A stretch of DNA of 15,049 nucleotides from an uncultured Marinosulfonomonas sp. (GCA_947311455.1 CAMZKY010000269.1:1-15049); one strand, 5' to 3'; shown: positions 1-5,828, numbered from the stretch's first letter. Numbers and translations: made by a program. The notes: a model not told the origin generated them from the letters alone.

Positions 1-11
1 AATACCCTTGT

Positions 12-45
12 CTGACGATTCCACGATTCCGGAATCCTAGATTCC
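12..45. repeat. GANTC-cluster dispersed repeat, copy 1
   Basis: A 34-bp element that recurs at 4388-4421 in the same orientation with 32 of 34 bases identical. It contains four copies of GATTCC or its reverse complement, giving GANTC sites that start at 17, 25, 32 and 40. The inner part, GATTCCGGAATC at 25-36, is a perfect palindrome. It lies beyond the terminator of the atp operon. GANTC is the CcrM methylation site in Alphaproteobacteria. A role in DNA methylation, binding or structure is inference. Confidence 0.8.
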
Positions 46-93
46 AAAGCACATTCAATTCACCGCGTATTGTGATTTCGATTCTATTTGGCT

Positions 94-105
94 GGTGAAT
101 TCACC
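94..105. repeat. Perfect 12-bp palindrome
   Basis: GGTGAATTCACC is a perfect palindrome in the gene-free stretch 1-186. An 8-bp inverted repeat follows it (TTTGGCAG at 115-122, CTGCCAAA at 139-146). No reading frame with gene-like character is visible here. The palindrome could be an operator or part of the 3' region of a gene left of the window. Function unknown. Confidence 0.4.
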
Positions 106-186
106 ATAACAGCGTTTGGCAGATTTCCATGATAGACGCTGCCAAATTGTAGAAACATCGCCAAGCAAAATCCATAGCGCAAGTCA

Positions 187-220
187 AAACCGCGCAAAGC
201 GTTCTAACTTTGCGCGGTTT
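187..220 (-). terminator. Intrinsic terminator of the atp F0 operon
   Basis: A perfect 13-bp stem (AAACCGCGCAAAG at 187-199, CTTTGCGCGGTTT at 208-220) encloses an 8-base loop. Read on the minus strand it lies about 45 bases past the atpF stop codon and ends in TTTT before GAC. The stem is long and GC-rich and the T tract is short. It is well placed to end the F0 transcript. Its symmetry means it could also stop transcription arriving from the left. Confidence 0.75.
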
Positions 221-264
221 CAGTATCTTATAGAATAAATCGGCCTAGGCCTGAAATTCCTATC

Positions 265-819
265 CTAGTGAAGTTTGGATCCAACATCCTTGATCGCTGC
301 GTCGATGAGCGCGTTGCCGTCGGCAGCACTCATTTTCTTGGCGATCACGTCTTGTGCGGCACCAATAGCAACCAGAATTGCACTGTCGCGCACTTCTTTC
401 ACGGCAGATGCTTGAGCAGAGCTGATTTGATCTTCAGCAGCGGCCAAACGGCGGGCGATCGAAGATTTCAGGGCGTCTTTCGCTTCGTCGGCAGCTTTGT
501 TGGCATCTACACGAGCGGCTTCGACAATGCGGTCAGCTTGCTCTTGCACTTCGCGTTGTTTACGCTCGTATGTTGCCAAAATGGTTTGCGCTTCTTCACG
601 CAGGGCTTTGGCCTCATCTAGTTCGGCTTGAATACCTTCGGCGCGCTTATCAAGAGCACCATTAATCATGCCGGGAACCTTAAGATAGGTCAGCAGGGCA
701 ACAAATAACAAAAAGCCGATTACAACCACAAATTCGGGGTTCTGTAGCGAAAAGAACGGGCCTTCGTTGGCGAAAGCTGGTGTTGTGGCAAGTGCAAAAA
801 GAACGGTTAGTTTTTTCAT
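265..819 (-). CDS. atpF: ATP synthase F0 subunit b
   Basis: This is one arm of the peripheral stalk that holds the F1 head still against the membrane motor. The 184-residue protein has a hydrophobic segment at about 28-47, followed by a long charged, alanine-rich region (about 55-150) typical of the b-subunit coiled coil. It is the last gene of the F0 operon and starts 4 bases after the atpX stop; AAGGGG inside the end of atpX serves as ribosome binding site. The first 17 residues look like a cleavable signal peptide (basic start, hydrophobic core, PAFA then NEG), which is unlike E. coli b and adds a second hydrophobic stretch before the anchor. Alphaproteobacteria carry two b-type subunits (b and b'). 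This one is called b from gene order and from the lack of the b'-type N-terminus. Confidence 0.93.
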   Translation of the reverse strand: MKKLTVLFALATTPAFANEGPFFSLQNPEFVVVIGFLLFVALLTYLKVPGMINGALDKRAEGIQAELDEAKALREEAQTILATYERKQREVQEQADRIVEAARVDANKAADEAKDALKSSIARRLAAAEDQISSAQASAVKEVRDSAILVAIGAAQDVIAKKMSAADGNALIDAAIKDVGSKLH

Positions 820-823
820 GTCC

Positions 824-1360
824 TTACCCCTTCATCCGTGCGGTCACAGCAGCGGTGATTGTTTTGGCGTCGGCTTTGATGCCCATAACCGAAACGATCT
901 CTTTTGCGGTGTCTTTTGCGACGGCTTTGATGCTGTCAACAGAACCGGCACGAATAACGGCAATTGCCTTTTCCGCCTCGGCTGTTTTTGCAGCGATTTC
1001 CGCGTCGGCTTTGCTGATTGCAACGTCCAACTCGGCTTGAATTTCTGCTTTGGTTTCGGCTGCAATTCGTCCGGCTTCTGCGCGCGCTTCTGCCAATGCT
1101 TTGTTGTAAGCATCCTCGGCATCTTGCGCTTTTTGCTTCAGCTCTTCTGCAGCCGTAATATCATTTGTAATCGTCCCTTGGCGCTCGGACAAAACCGAAG
1201 CAATGCGCGGCAATGCCGTGCGGGATAGGACGAGATAGATCACGATAAGAGTGATCACCAACCAGAAGATCTGGTTAGGAAAGGTGCTGAAATCCAGCTG
1301 GGGCATACCTGCCGCCTCTGGGGCCATTTCGCCAGCAACTTGATGTGCTTCTGTCGCCAT
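824..1360 (-). CDS. atpX: ATP synthase F0 subunit b'
   Basis: This is the second, diverged b-type subunit of the peripheral stalk, expected to pair with subunit b as a heterodimer in photosynthetic bacteria, their relatives and chloroplasts. It is 178 residues long, with a short acidic N-terminus, a membrane helix at about 29-47 that contains the family-typical FPNQIFWLVITL stretch, and then an alanine/glutamate-rich coiled coil to the end. A strong AGGAGG sits 8 bases before the ATG. It lies between atpE and atpF in the usual alphaproteobacterial F0 order. The name varies (atpX, atpG or atpF2). The assignment rests on the N-terminal motif and on gene order. Confidence 0.92.
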   Translation of the reverse strand: MATEAHQVAGEMAPEAAGMPQLDFSTFPNQIFWLVITLIVIYLVLSRTALPRIASVLSERQGTITNDITAAEELKQKAQDAEDAYNKALAEARAEAGRIAAETKAEIQAELDVAISKADAEIAAKTAEAEKAIAVIRAGSVDSIKAVAKDTAKEIVSVMGIKADAKTITAAVTARMKG

Positions 1361-1391
1361 GTCGTCGTCCTCCTAGGAACCTAAATTTACA

Positions 1392-1419
1392 TTGGTGCGC
1401 CCACATCGGGGCACACCAA
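1392..1419 (-). promoter_or_regulatory. Stable hairpin in the atpE-atpX gap
   Basis: On the minus strand TTGGTGTGCCC and GGGCGCACCAA pair over 11 positions, with one U-G wobble, around a 6-base loop. It starts 25 bases after the atpE stop and ends 31 bases before the atpX start. No T tract follows, so it is not a normal full terminator. It could protect the 3' end of an atpE-containing mRNA or partly attenuate read-through, which would suit the need for many more c subunits than b subunits. Confidence 0.6.
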
Positions 1420-1443
1420 CCGTAAGGATTTAGCTCTCAGGTT

Positions 1444-1680
1444 TTAAACAGCAAACATCAGCAGCAATGCAACGAGGAACGAGAAAATCCCGAAAGCCTC
1501 GGCAAATGCGATGCCGATGAAAAGCATAGCTGTTTGGCCGCCAGCGGCCGAAGGGTTGCGCAGGGCACCGGACAAGAAATTGCCCACGATTGAACCCACA
1601 CCAATAGCAGCGCCGCCCATGCCGATTGTGGCTAGGCCTGCACCAATAAATTTCCCCATTTCTACGATATCGCCTTCCAT
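1444..1680 (-). CDS. atpE: ATP synthase F0 subunit c
   Basis: This is the proteolipid that forms the rotating proton-carrying ring. The 78-residue protein has two membrane helices (about 9-36 and 49-76) joined by the polar RNP loop (R41-N42-P43). The first helix is glycine-rich, as needed for tight packing in the ring. The second carries the proton-binding glutamate E61 in the sequence FAEAFGIF. E61 rather than aspartate is normal for Alphaproteobacteria, and no extra glutamine or threonine ligands of a sodium-type site are obvious. AAGGAG lies 8 bases before the ATG, a strong ribosome binding site that fits its high required copy number. A stable hairpin follows the gene. Confidence 0.97.
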   Translation of the reverse strand: MEGDIVEMGKFIGAGLATIGMGGAAIGVGSIVGNFLSGALRNPSAAGGQTAMLFIGIAFAEAFGIFSFLVALLLMFAV

Positions 1681-1734
1681 AGTGTATTCTCCTTACGTTG
1701 GAATTAGCATTGAATTAGATAGTGAGTGTTCGAC

Positions 1735-2487
1735 CTAGTGCGCAGGGTGCAGCGCATCCTTAAGATATACACAGGTCAGAATAGTGAAAACATACGCCTG
1801 GATGAAGGCAACCAGCACATCCATCGCAAACATACCGACAATACCCACCAGCGCCAAAGGCGCGATAAACAGGCTCATGCCGACAAAAACCGCGAACACC
1901 TCGATCACCGCGTGGCCGGCCATAACGTTACCCGCCAAACGAATGGAGTGGCTAACGGGGCGCACAAAGTAAGAGATAACTTCGATTACAGCCAAAACAG
2001 GGCGCAGGGCAAGCGGTGCCGAGGACACCCAGAACAGACCCAAAAAGCCGATGCCGTGCTTATAGAACCCAATCGCCGTGACCGAGATAAACACAGCCAG
2101 AGCCATGATAACAGTTACGGCAATGTGTGATGTTGTTGAAAAGCTCATGGGGATCAGGCCCAAGAAATTTGAAAACACGATAAAGATGAACAGGGTCATG
2201 ATATACGGGAAATATTTCAAACCGTCTTTGCCCGCCACATCTTCAACCATCGAATACACAAACCCATAGGCCAGTTCAGCAACAGATTGCGTACGGTTTG
2301 GAATGATTGCGCGGCGACGTGTGCCAATGACCAACAACAGAATGATAGCAAGAACAGCAAAGCCCATCCAAAGCGTCACGTTTGTCGGGGTATACCAGTT
2401 GATTGCATGACCACCAAACAGTGGCTCAACGGTGAATTGCTCCATTGGATGGAATTGTGGGCCTGCGGTTTCTACGTCTGCTGACAC
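1735..2487 (-). CDS. atpB: ATP synthase F0 subunit a
   Basis: This is the stator subunit that supplies the two half channels through which protons reach and leave the c ring. It is 250 residues long with five to six membrane helices. The essential arginine is R183 in the motif SIRLAGNVMAGH, the counterpart of E. coli R210, and Q230 in AFIQAYVFT matches the conserved glutamine of the last helix. The start codon is GTG: AAGGGG lies 8 bases upstream, inside the end of atpI. The next ATG, 14 codons on, would remove the N-terminal part before FHPMEQF and has no comparable site. It follows the atpI stop by 2 bases and is separated from atpE by 54 bases. Confidence 0.96.
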   Translation of the reverse strand: MSADVETAGPQFHPMEQFTVEPLFGGHAINWYTPTNVTLWMGFAVLAIILLLVIGTRRRAIIPNRTQSVAELAYGFVYSMVEDVAGKDGLKYFPYIMTLFIFIVFSNFLGLIPMSFSTTSHIAVTVIMALAVFISVTAIGFYKHGIGFLGLFWVSSAPLALRPVLAVIEVISYFVRPVSHSIRLAGNVMAGHAVIEVFAVFVGMSLFIAPLALVGIVGMFAMDVLVAFIQAYVFTILTCVYLKDALHPAH

Positions 2488-2489
2488 GT

Positions 2490-2819
2490 CTAGTTCCCCT
2501 TGTTCGTCTCGGCGTCTTGCGCCGCGTTATCTCTATTCAGTTCCTTGGCGGTTTTGAGCATAACATTCACTCCGGCGCCAAAGCCCAACACTGTAAACAG
2601 CATCAAAAACCAGGGCATCGTGCCAAACAGCACATCAAGCCCGTATCCGATGCCAACGCCGATACCAATACCGACAATCAACTCTACAATCATCCGCCAC
2701 GCGTGCTGCGCTTGGGAAAAATTGGTTTCAGCCTTTGGTTCAGGCTCTTGCGCCTTCTTGACATCGGCAATCCGTTTTTCAAGTGCGGCAAGCCGCTCTG
2801 GATCAGGTGCGTCGGTCAT
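2490..2819 (-). CDS. atpI: ATP synthase accessory protein I
   Basis: This is a small membrane protein encoded first in many F0 operons, known in other bacteria to help c-ring assembly or magnesium supply. It has 109 residues: a charged N-terminal segment of about 40 residues, two membrane helices (about 43-65 and 70-89), and a polar tail. The first helix carries a glycine-rich repeat (GIGIGVGIGYG), and the pair of helices matches the AtpI/AtpQ family outline. GGGAGG lies 8 bases before the ATG. It is the promoter-proximal gene of the operon, with a promoter-like pair just upstream, and is translationally close to atpB. It is not a structural part of the enzyme. Confidence 0.9.
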   Translation of the reverse strand: MTDAPDPERLAALEKRIADVKKAQEPEPKAETNFSQAQHAWRMIVELIVGIGIGVGIGYGLDVLFGTMPWFLMLFTVLGFGAGVNVMLKTAKELNRDNAAQDAETNKGN

Positions 2820-2849
2820 GGCAAAAGCCTCCCTCGGACAGTTGCGCGG

Positions 2850-2878
2850 AAACTAGGAATACAGGGGCGGAGAGTCAA
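2850..2878 (-). promoter_or_regulatory. Sigma70-like promoter of the atp F0 operon
   Basis: On the minus strand TTGACT (2878-2873) and TAGTTT (2855-2850) are separated by 17 bases. Initiation about 7 bases downstream would leave a leader of roughly 20-25 bases before the atpI ATG. The -35 box overlaps a GANTC site (GAGTC on the plus strand, 2872-2876), so CcrM methylation could touch it. Called from sequence alone. Confidence 0.55.
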
Positions 2879-2880
2879 GG

Positions 2881-2910
2881 ATTAACCGCTTGTGTTTGGA
2901 GGTGGTTAAT
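2881..2910. promoter_or_regulatory. Inverted repeat upstream of the atp promoter
   Basis: ATTAACC (2881-2887) and GGTTAAT (2904-2910) form a perfect 7-bp inverted repeat with a 16-base spacer, directly upstream of the atp -35 box. It could be a dimeric regulator site. TTAACC resembles a CtrA half site, but the full TTAA-N7-TTAA form is absent. No gene is seen in the rest of the 2820-3023 gap. Confidence 0.3.
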
Positions 2911-3001
2911 ACATTGTAATAAAACAAAAATATCAAAACTGCGGCAGAACGCGCAAACTGTTTTTATGGGGAACTGGCGGATTCAGGGTTGTTTGGTTTA
3001 T

Positions 3002-3017
3002 TCAACCATTTGGTTGA
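3002..3017. promoter_or_regulatory. Palindrome behind the permease gene (possible operator, copy 2)
   Basis: TCAACCATTTGGTTGA has 7-base complementary arms and lies 6 bases past the permease stop codon. It matches the reverse complement of the palindrome at 3955-3970 in 14 of 16 positions. On the minus strand no T tract follows, so it is a poor intrinsic terminator. A second binding site for the divergent ArsR-type regulator is one reading. Confidence 0.5.
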
Positions 3018-3023
3018 TCTTGA

Positions 3024-3923
3024 TTACCGTCTTTTGCGAAACAGGCGCCCGTCAATCAGTAACAGCCCCGCCAGAATGCCAATCATGCCCAGAATGTGTT
3101 CTGGTTTCAATGTTTCTTGCAGTATAATACTGCCCAGCATGACCGCGGAAATCGGGGCAATAAAAGTGATGATCGAAGAATTGGTCGCGCCGATTTTGGG
3201 CAACAGCCAGTAAAACACAATAAATGCTGCCGAGGTCAAAACAAAGCCGATAATTGCCAGCGATACCCAAGTTTCGGTGTTGTGGATTACAGGCACGCCT
3301 TCAACCCAGATCGAAACAGGCGCAATAAACAATGTTCCGCCGGTTAGGGCCATCGCCGCCACCAATGTTGAATCCATGTCTTTGTATCTGCGGGCAAAGT
3401 TAAAAGCGACCGCGTAACAAAGGGGGGCGAGCAATAAAAACAGGATCGCCCAGAATTTTGATCCTTGGCCAAGGGCCGGCAGGGCCAACAGTATCACACC
3501 AACCAATCCGAACAGAACTCCGATGGATTTCATCACCGTGGCCTTTTCGCCACCTGCCCAGATATGCGAGACAATCACCACCATCACCGGCGTCGTGGCG
3601 TTGACAATCCCGGCCACCCCGCTGGCCACATATTGTTGACTGATCGGATAGACGGCGAAAGGGATGCCGAAATTTACCGCCCCAAGGAACAGCATCCCAC
3701 CGGCAAGGTCCCATGACATGGTAAAGGATTTACGCATGGCAATCGCATAGGCCCAACAGCCAATCGCGCCAAACGCACTGCGCCCGAATGAAACGGTAAG
3801 CGGGCCAAGCTCCCGCAGCAGCACCGCGTTAAAAACAAACGATGTGCCCCAGGCGATGCCAAGGCTAATGATAATCAGCCAATATTTGAAGGTGATATTT
3901 TGTGTCATAGGGCTGCATTTCAT
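3024..3923 (-). CDS. DMT superfamily permease, EamA family
   Basis: An inner-membrane transporter of the drug/metabolite type, usually an exporter of amino acids, metabolites or small toxic compounds. The 299-residue length and about ten hydrophobic segments match the family's two-repeat EamA fold. The first repeat contains the typical AWGTSFVFNAVLLRELGPL entry, and the second ends with the characteristic GxxLxxEtlkpeHilGMIGILAGLLL pattern before a short basic tail (RKRR). The substrate cannot be read from sequence. It is divergent from an ArsR-type regulator, and a palindrome sits between the two, so control by that regulator is likely. A start five codons further on (ATG at 3908, giving MTQNIT) is possible; neither start has a clear ribosome binding site. 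Confidence 0.88.
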   Translation of the reverse strand: MKCSPMTQNITFKYWLIIISLGIAWGTSFVFNAVLLRELGPLTVSFGRSAFGAIGCWAYAIAMRKSFTMSWDLAGGMLFLGAVNFGIPFAVYPISQQYVASGVAGIVNATTPVMVVIVSHIWAGGEKATVMKSIGVLFGLVGVILLALPALGQGSKFWAILFLLLAPLCYAVAFNFARRYKDMDSTLVAAMALTGGTLFIAPVSIWVEGVPVIHNTETWVSLAIIGFVLTSAAFIVFYWLLPKIGATNSSIITFIAPISAVMLGSIILQETLKPEHILGMIGILAGLLLIDGRLFRKRR

Positions 3924-3954
3924 GGTATCGGCACGATAACAACCCGAAACATGC

Positions 3955-3970
3955 TTAACCGAATGGTTGA
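3955..3970. promoter_or_regulatory. Palindromic operator candidate between permease and arsR-type genes
   Basis: TTAACC-GAAT-GGTTGA: 6-base arms complementary at five of six positions. It lies in the divergent gap, and its right arm overlaps a -35-like TTGACT at 3967-3972. An 18-base spacer then leads to TAATTA at 3991-3996. A repressor bound here would block the plus-strand promoter and could block the permease promoter. Binding by the adjacent ArsR-type protein is inference. Confidence 0.5.
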
Positions 3971-3995
3971 CTGTTACGGCATGGGCGGCCTAATT

Positions 3996-4337
3996 ATGCA
4001 CATGACAAACCGTCTTGATGCCACTTTCGCCGCTTTGGGCGACCCCACCCGCCGCGCCATCCTTGCGATGCTGCTAGAGGATGATATGGCGGTAACAGAT
4101 GTGGCCGAACCATTCGAAATGTCGCTGGCCGCGATTTCCAAGCACCTCATGATCTTGATGCGCGCAGGCCTGATTAGCCAAGAAAAACGCGGGCGGGTAA
4201 AATGGTGTAAACTGGAGCCAGACGCCCTGCGCGATGTCTCGGTCTGGATGCAGGGATTTGGGCAGTTCGAACCCGTTAATCTGGACGCGTTTGAGCGGTT
4301 TTTGGAATCCGAATTGCCAGATGAAAGCCAAACGTAA
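3996..4337 (+). CDS. ArsR-family winged-helix transcriptional regulator
   Basis: A small dimeric repressor. From this start it has 113 residues. The family opening is clear (LDATFAALGDPTRRAILAML, 7-26), followed by the helix-turn-helix with recognition helix at about 43-54 (SLAAISKHLMIL) and the wing (KRGRVKWCKLEP, 64-75). The metal-sensing ELCVCDL motif of ArsR/SmtB sensors is absent and there is a single cysteine (C71). It therefore belongs with the metal-independent branch that often controls a neighbouring gene. The frame stays open upstream to 3900, but that part would overlap the permease gene and the operator, and homology begins only near MTNRLDATF. The start is 3996, or 4002 if translation is leaderless. 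Confidence 0.85.
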   Translation: MHMTNRLDATFAALGDPTRRAILAMLLEDDMAVTDVAEPFEMSLAAISKHLMILMRAGLISQEKRGRVKWCKLEPDALRDVSVWMQGFGQFEPVNLDAFERFLESELPDESQT

Positions 4338-4339
4338 CT

Positions 4340-4362
4340 CGGTTTTCGTTGTTTGCAAACCG
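4340..4362 (+). terminator. Weak hairpin after the arsR-type gene
   Basis: CGGTTT (4340-4345) pairs with AAACCG (4357-4362) around an 11-base loop that itself contains the palindrome GTTTGCAAAC. It begins 2 bases after the stop codon. No T tract follows, so it is at best a weak or Rho-assisted end. Confidence 0.25.
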
Positions 4363-4387
4363 ACAATCCACCCCAAGAATCTGCGCC

Positions 4388-4421
4388 CTGACGATTCCAC
4401 GATTCCGGAATAGTAGATTCC
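4388..4421. repeat. GANTC-cluster dispersed repeat, copy 2
   Basis: It matches copy 1 (12-45) at 32 of 34 positions, and the match stops sharply at both ends. GANTC sites start at 4393, 4401 and 4416; the third site of copy 1 is lost because GGAATC became GGAATA. It lies in the gap between two converging genes. A small palindrome, TAAACC-CCGC-GGTTTA, follows at 4433-4448 and may be a weak transcript end for the minus-strand gene. Confidence 0.8.
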
Positions 4422-4490
4422 TCACGACAGGCTAAACCCCGCGGTTTATCGCGTGCATTTTAAGGTTAAGATATCTATGTTGTGTCGCGT

Positions 4491-5000
4491 TTAAGGTTTA
4501 GGGTTTGCCACACTGCGGATGCAGGCCCGCACAAATTTCGCCGCCGAACGATAGTGGCTTGCGCCAGCCGCCTCGGCCCAACGCCCCGTTGTCCATTTAC
4601 TGCCGCCGCCTTTCATTGGCGCGCCGTATAATTCCTCATCGGTTTTTCCGGCAATAAACCCCATCAACCGCGCATGTTGATAATCCAGCATTTCGCGCAC
4701 CTCTAGATAGGTTAAGTCTGCTTGATCCATGCGCAGCTTGGCATTGTATTCCTTAAGCTGGTTCCATTTATACCCCTTGGCCGGAACATGCATTTCGCGC
4801 CCTGCTTGCCCATCGTCATACCAGCCAAAAAACAATTCCGCCCAATGGGCGCGATGGCCGATCACGTCTTTGATCGTGATTCCGTCTGCAAACGAACGCA
4901 ACGCAAATTCATCGGGAATGCGTTCAAGTAGTTTAAATAGCTTTTCAAATTCTTTTGACGTCACTTTTAACAAATCATCGCGACTGGTTGCGGCAGGCAT
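4491..5000 (-). CDS. ClbS/DfsB-family four-helix protein (DUF1706)
   Basis: The 169-residue protein matches the DUF1706 family, a DinB-like four-helix bundle. The family includes ClbS, which protects colibactin producers by opening the cyclopropane warhead of the toxin, and DfsB of Staphylococcus. The typical core is visible: HVPAKGYKWNQLKEYN at 71-86, an early IGHRAHW at 47-53, and the C-terminal GASHYRSAAKFVR at 146-158. A strong AAAGGAGG lies 7 bases before the ATG, so it is probably well translated on its own as well as from the upstream genes 78 bases away. No genotoxin biosynthesis genes are in the window. The substrate is unknown, and the general family call is much surer than any detoxifying role. 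Confidence 0.83.
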   Translation of the reverse strand: MPAATSRDDLLKVTSKEFEKLFKLLERIPDEFALRSFADGITIKDVIGHRAHWAELFFGWYDDGQAGREMHVPAKGYKWNQLKEYNAKLRMDQADLTYLEVREMLDYQHARLMGFIAGKTDEELYGAPMKGGGSKWTTGRWAEAAGASHYRSAAKFVRACIRSVANPKP

Positions 5001-5078
5001 AATAGGGCCTCCTTTTCTGGCCGCATTGTACCAGAAATCGCCAAAGCTTGCTTTGATTTACCTCAGAATTACGCGGAG

Positions 5079-5828
5079 TTATTCAATCCACTCCAGCCCA
5101 TCCACAGTCATACCTTTGGGAATATATTCACCGCTCACCACCCCCGCATAACCGCCCCAATCCAGCGCCTTAAAGAATTCGGGAAAATCAATGCCGCATT
5201 TCATCGGCTCACTCCGATCAGGAATCCCCGCCACCTGAACATGACGGGCCAACGCACCGTGGTCAAACCAGGTTTTGGCCACTTCGCCGGTGATCATATG
5301 CGCATGATAGGCATTAAACAAAAGTGCCAGATTGCGCGCCCCGACCGATTTCAAAACCTCATCCGCCTGATCAAAATCATGCAGAAAATACCCCGGCGTA
5401 TCAGTCGGATTTATCGGCTCGATCAGCAGGCTTTGTTGTGGTGCAGTGGCTGCCGCCCATTTCAGATTTCTCACATAGGTATTCAGCGCCGCCGCCCCTT
5501 TGGCGCGCCCTGCCATGATGTGAATATGGTCGGGTTTTAACAGCGCCGCATAGCGCAAAGTGCGTTTGAAATCATACTGAAACCGCCGCTCCCCATTCAG
5601 CGCCGCCGCATATCCGCGATCCCCACCAGCCCAGTTTGGCGGCGGCGTGTTGATCATCGCAAGGTTCAAATTATACCGCAGCAATGCCGCACGAATTTCC
5701 TGCGCAGGGTAATCATAGGGAAACAGAATTTCCACATGATCAAACCCTGCCTTTTTGGCAGCCCTGAATCGATCAATAAACGGCAGCTCTGTAAACAGGA
5801 ACGTCAGGTTGGCGCAAAATCGTGGCAA
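5079..5828 (-). CDS. hyi: Hydroxypyruvate isomerase-like TIM-barrel protein
   Basis: Family members interconvert hydroxypyruvate and tartronate semialdehyde, or related 2-oxo-sugar acids, in glyoxylate metabolism. The 249-residue protein has the family hallmarks: FCANLTFLFTELPF at the start, FPYDYP at 36-41, LLIEPINPTDTPGYFL at 134-149, HVQVAGIPDRSEP at 196-208, and GEYIPKGMTVDGL near the end. Three of the expected metal or catalytic residues are kept (E137, Q198, E234). The fourth, normally aspartate in the Y/F-D-x-Y-H motif, is asparagine here (N172 in LLFNAYHAHM, codon AAT). Activity is therefore uncertain. The start is a TTG touching the TGA of the DUF1285 gene, without a clear ribosome binding site, which suggests translational coupling. 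It is the second gene of a three-gene minus-strand set. Confidence 0.82.
   Translation of the reverse strand: MPRFCANLTFLFTELPFIDRFRAAKKAGFDHVEILFPYDYPAQEIRAALLRYNLNLAMINTPPPNWAGGDRGYAAALNGERRFQYDFKRTLRYAALLKPDHIHIMAGRAKGAAALNTYVRNLKWAAATAPQQSLLIEPINPTDTPGYFLHDFDQADEVLKSVGARNLALLFNAYHAHMITGEVAKTWFDHGALARHVQVAGIPDRSEPMKCGIDFPEFFKALDWGGYAGVVSGEYIPKGMTVDGLEWIE

Noticed and set aside
1..264. tRNA, small RNA or attachment site in the left gene-free region
   Set aside because: No cloverleaf, no tRNA-like 3' end and no integrase nearby; only the repeat, a palindrome and the terminator can be supported.
268..621. Plus-strand open frame opposite atpF (and similar frames opposite the other atp genes)
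   Set aside because: It is antisense to a certain gene; composition and residues look like the reverse shadow of an alanine- and glutamate-rich coiled coil.
2783..3127. Plus-strand open frame across the atpI-permease gap
   Set aside because: It has no ribosome binding site, no family resemblance, and overlaps the atp promoter region and the 3' end of the permease gene.
3900..3995. Upstream extension of the arsR-type reading frame starting at a TTG
   Set aside because: It overlaps the permease start and the palindromic operator, shows no family similarity, and the ArsR core begins only at about 4002.
4433..4448. TAAACC-CCGC-GGTTTA as an intrinsic terminator of the DUF1706 gene
   Set aside because: The stem is only six pairs and no T tract follows on either strand, so it is mentioned only as a possible weak end.
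5042..5055. CAAAGC-TT-GCTTTG palindrome between the isomerase-like and DUF1706 genes
   Set aside because: Short stem with a two-base loop and no T tract; probably chance.
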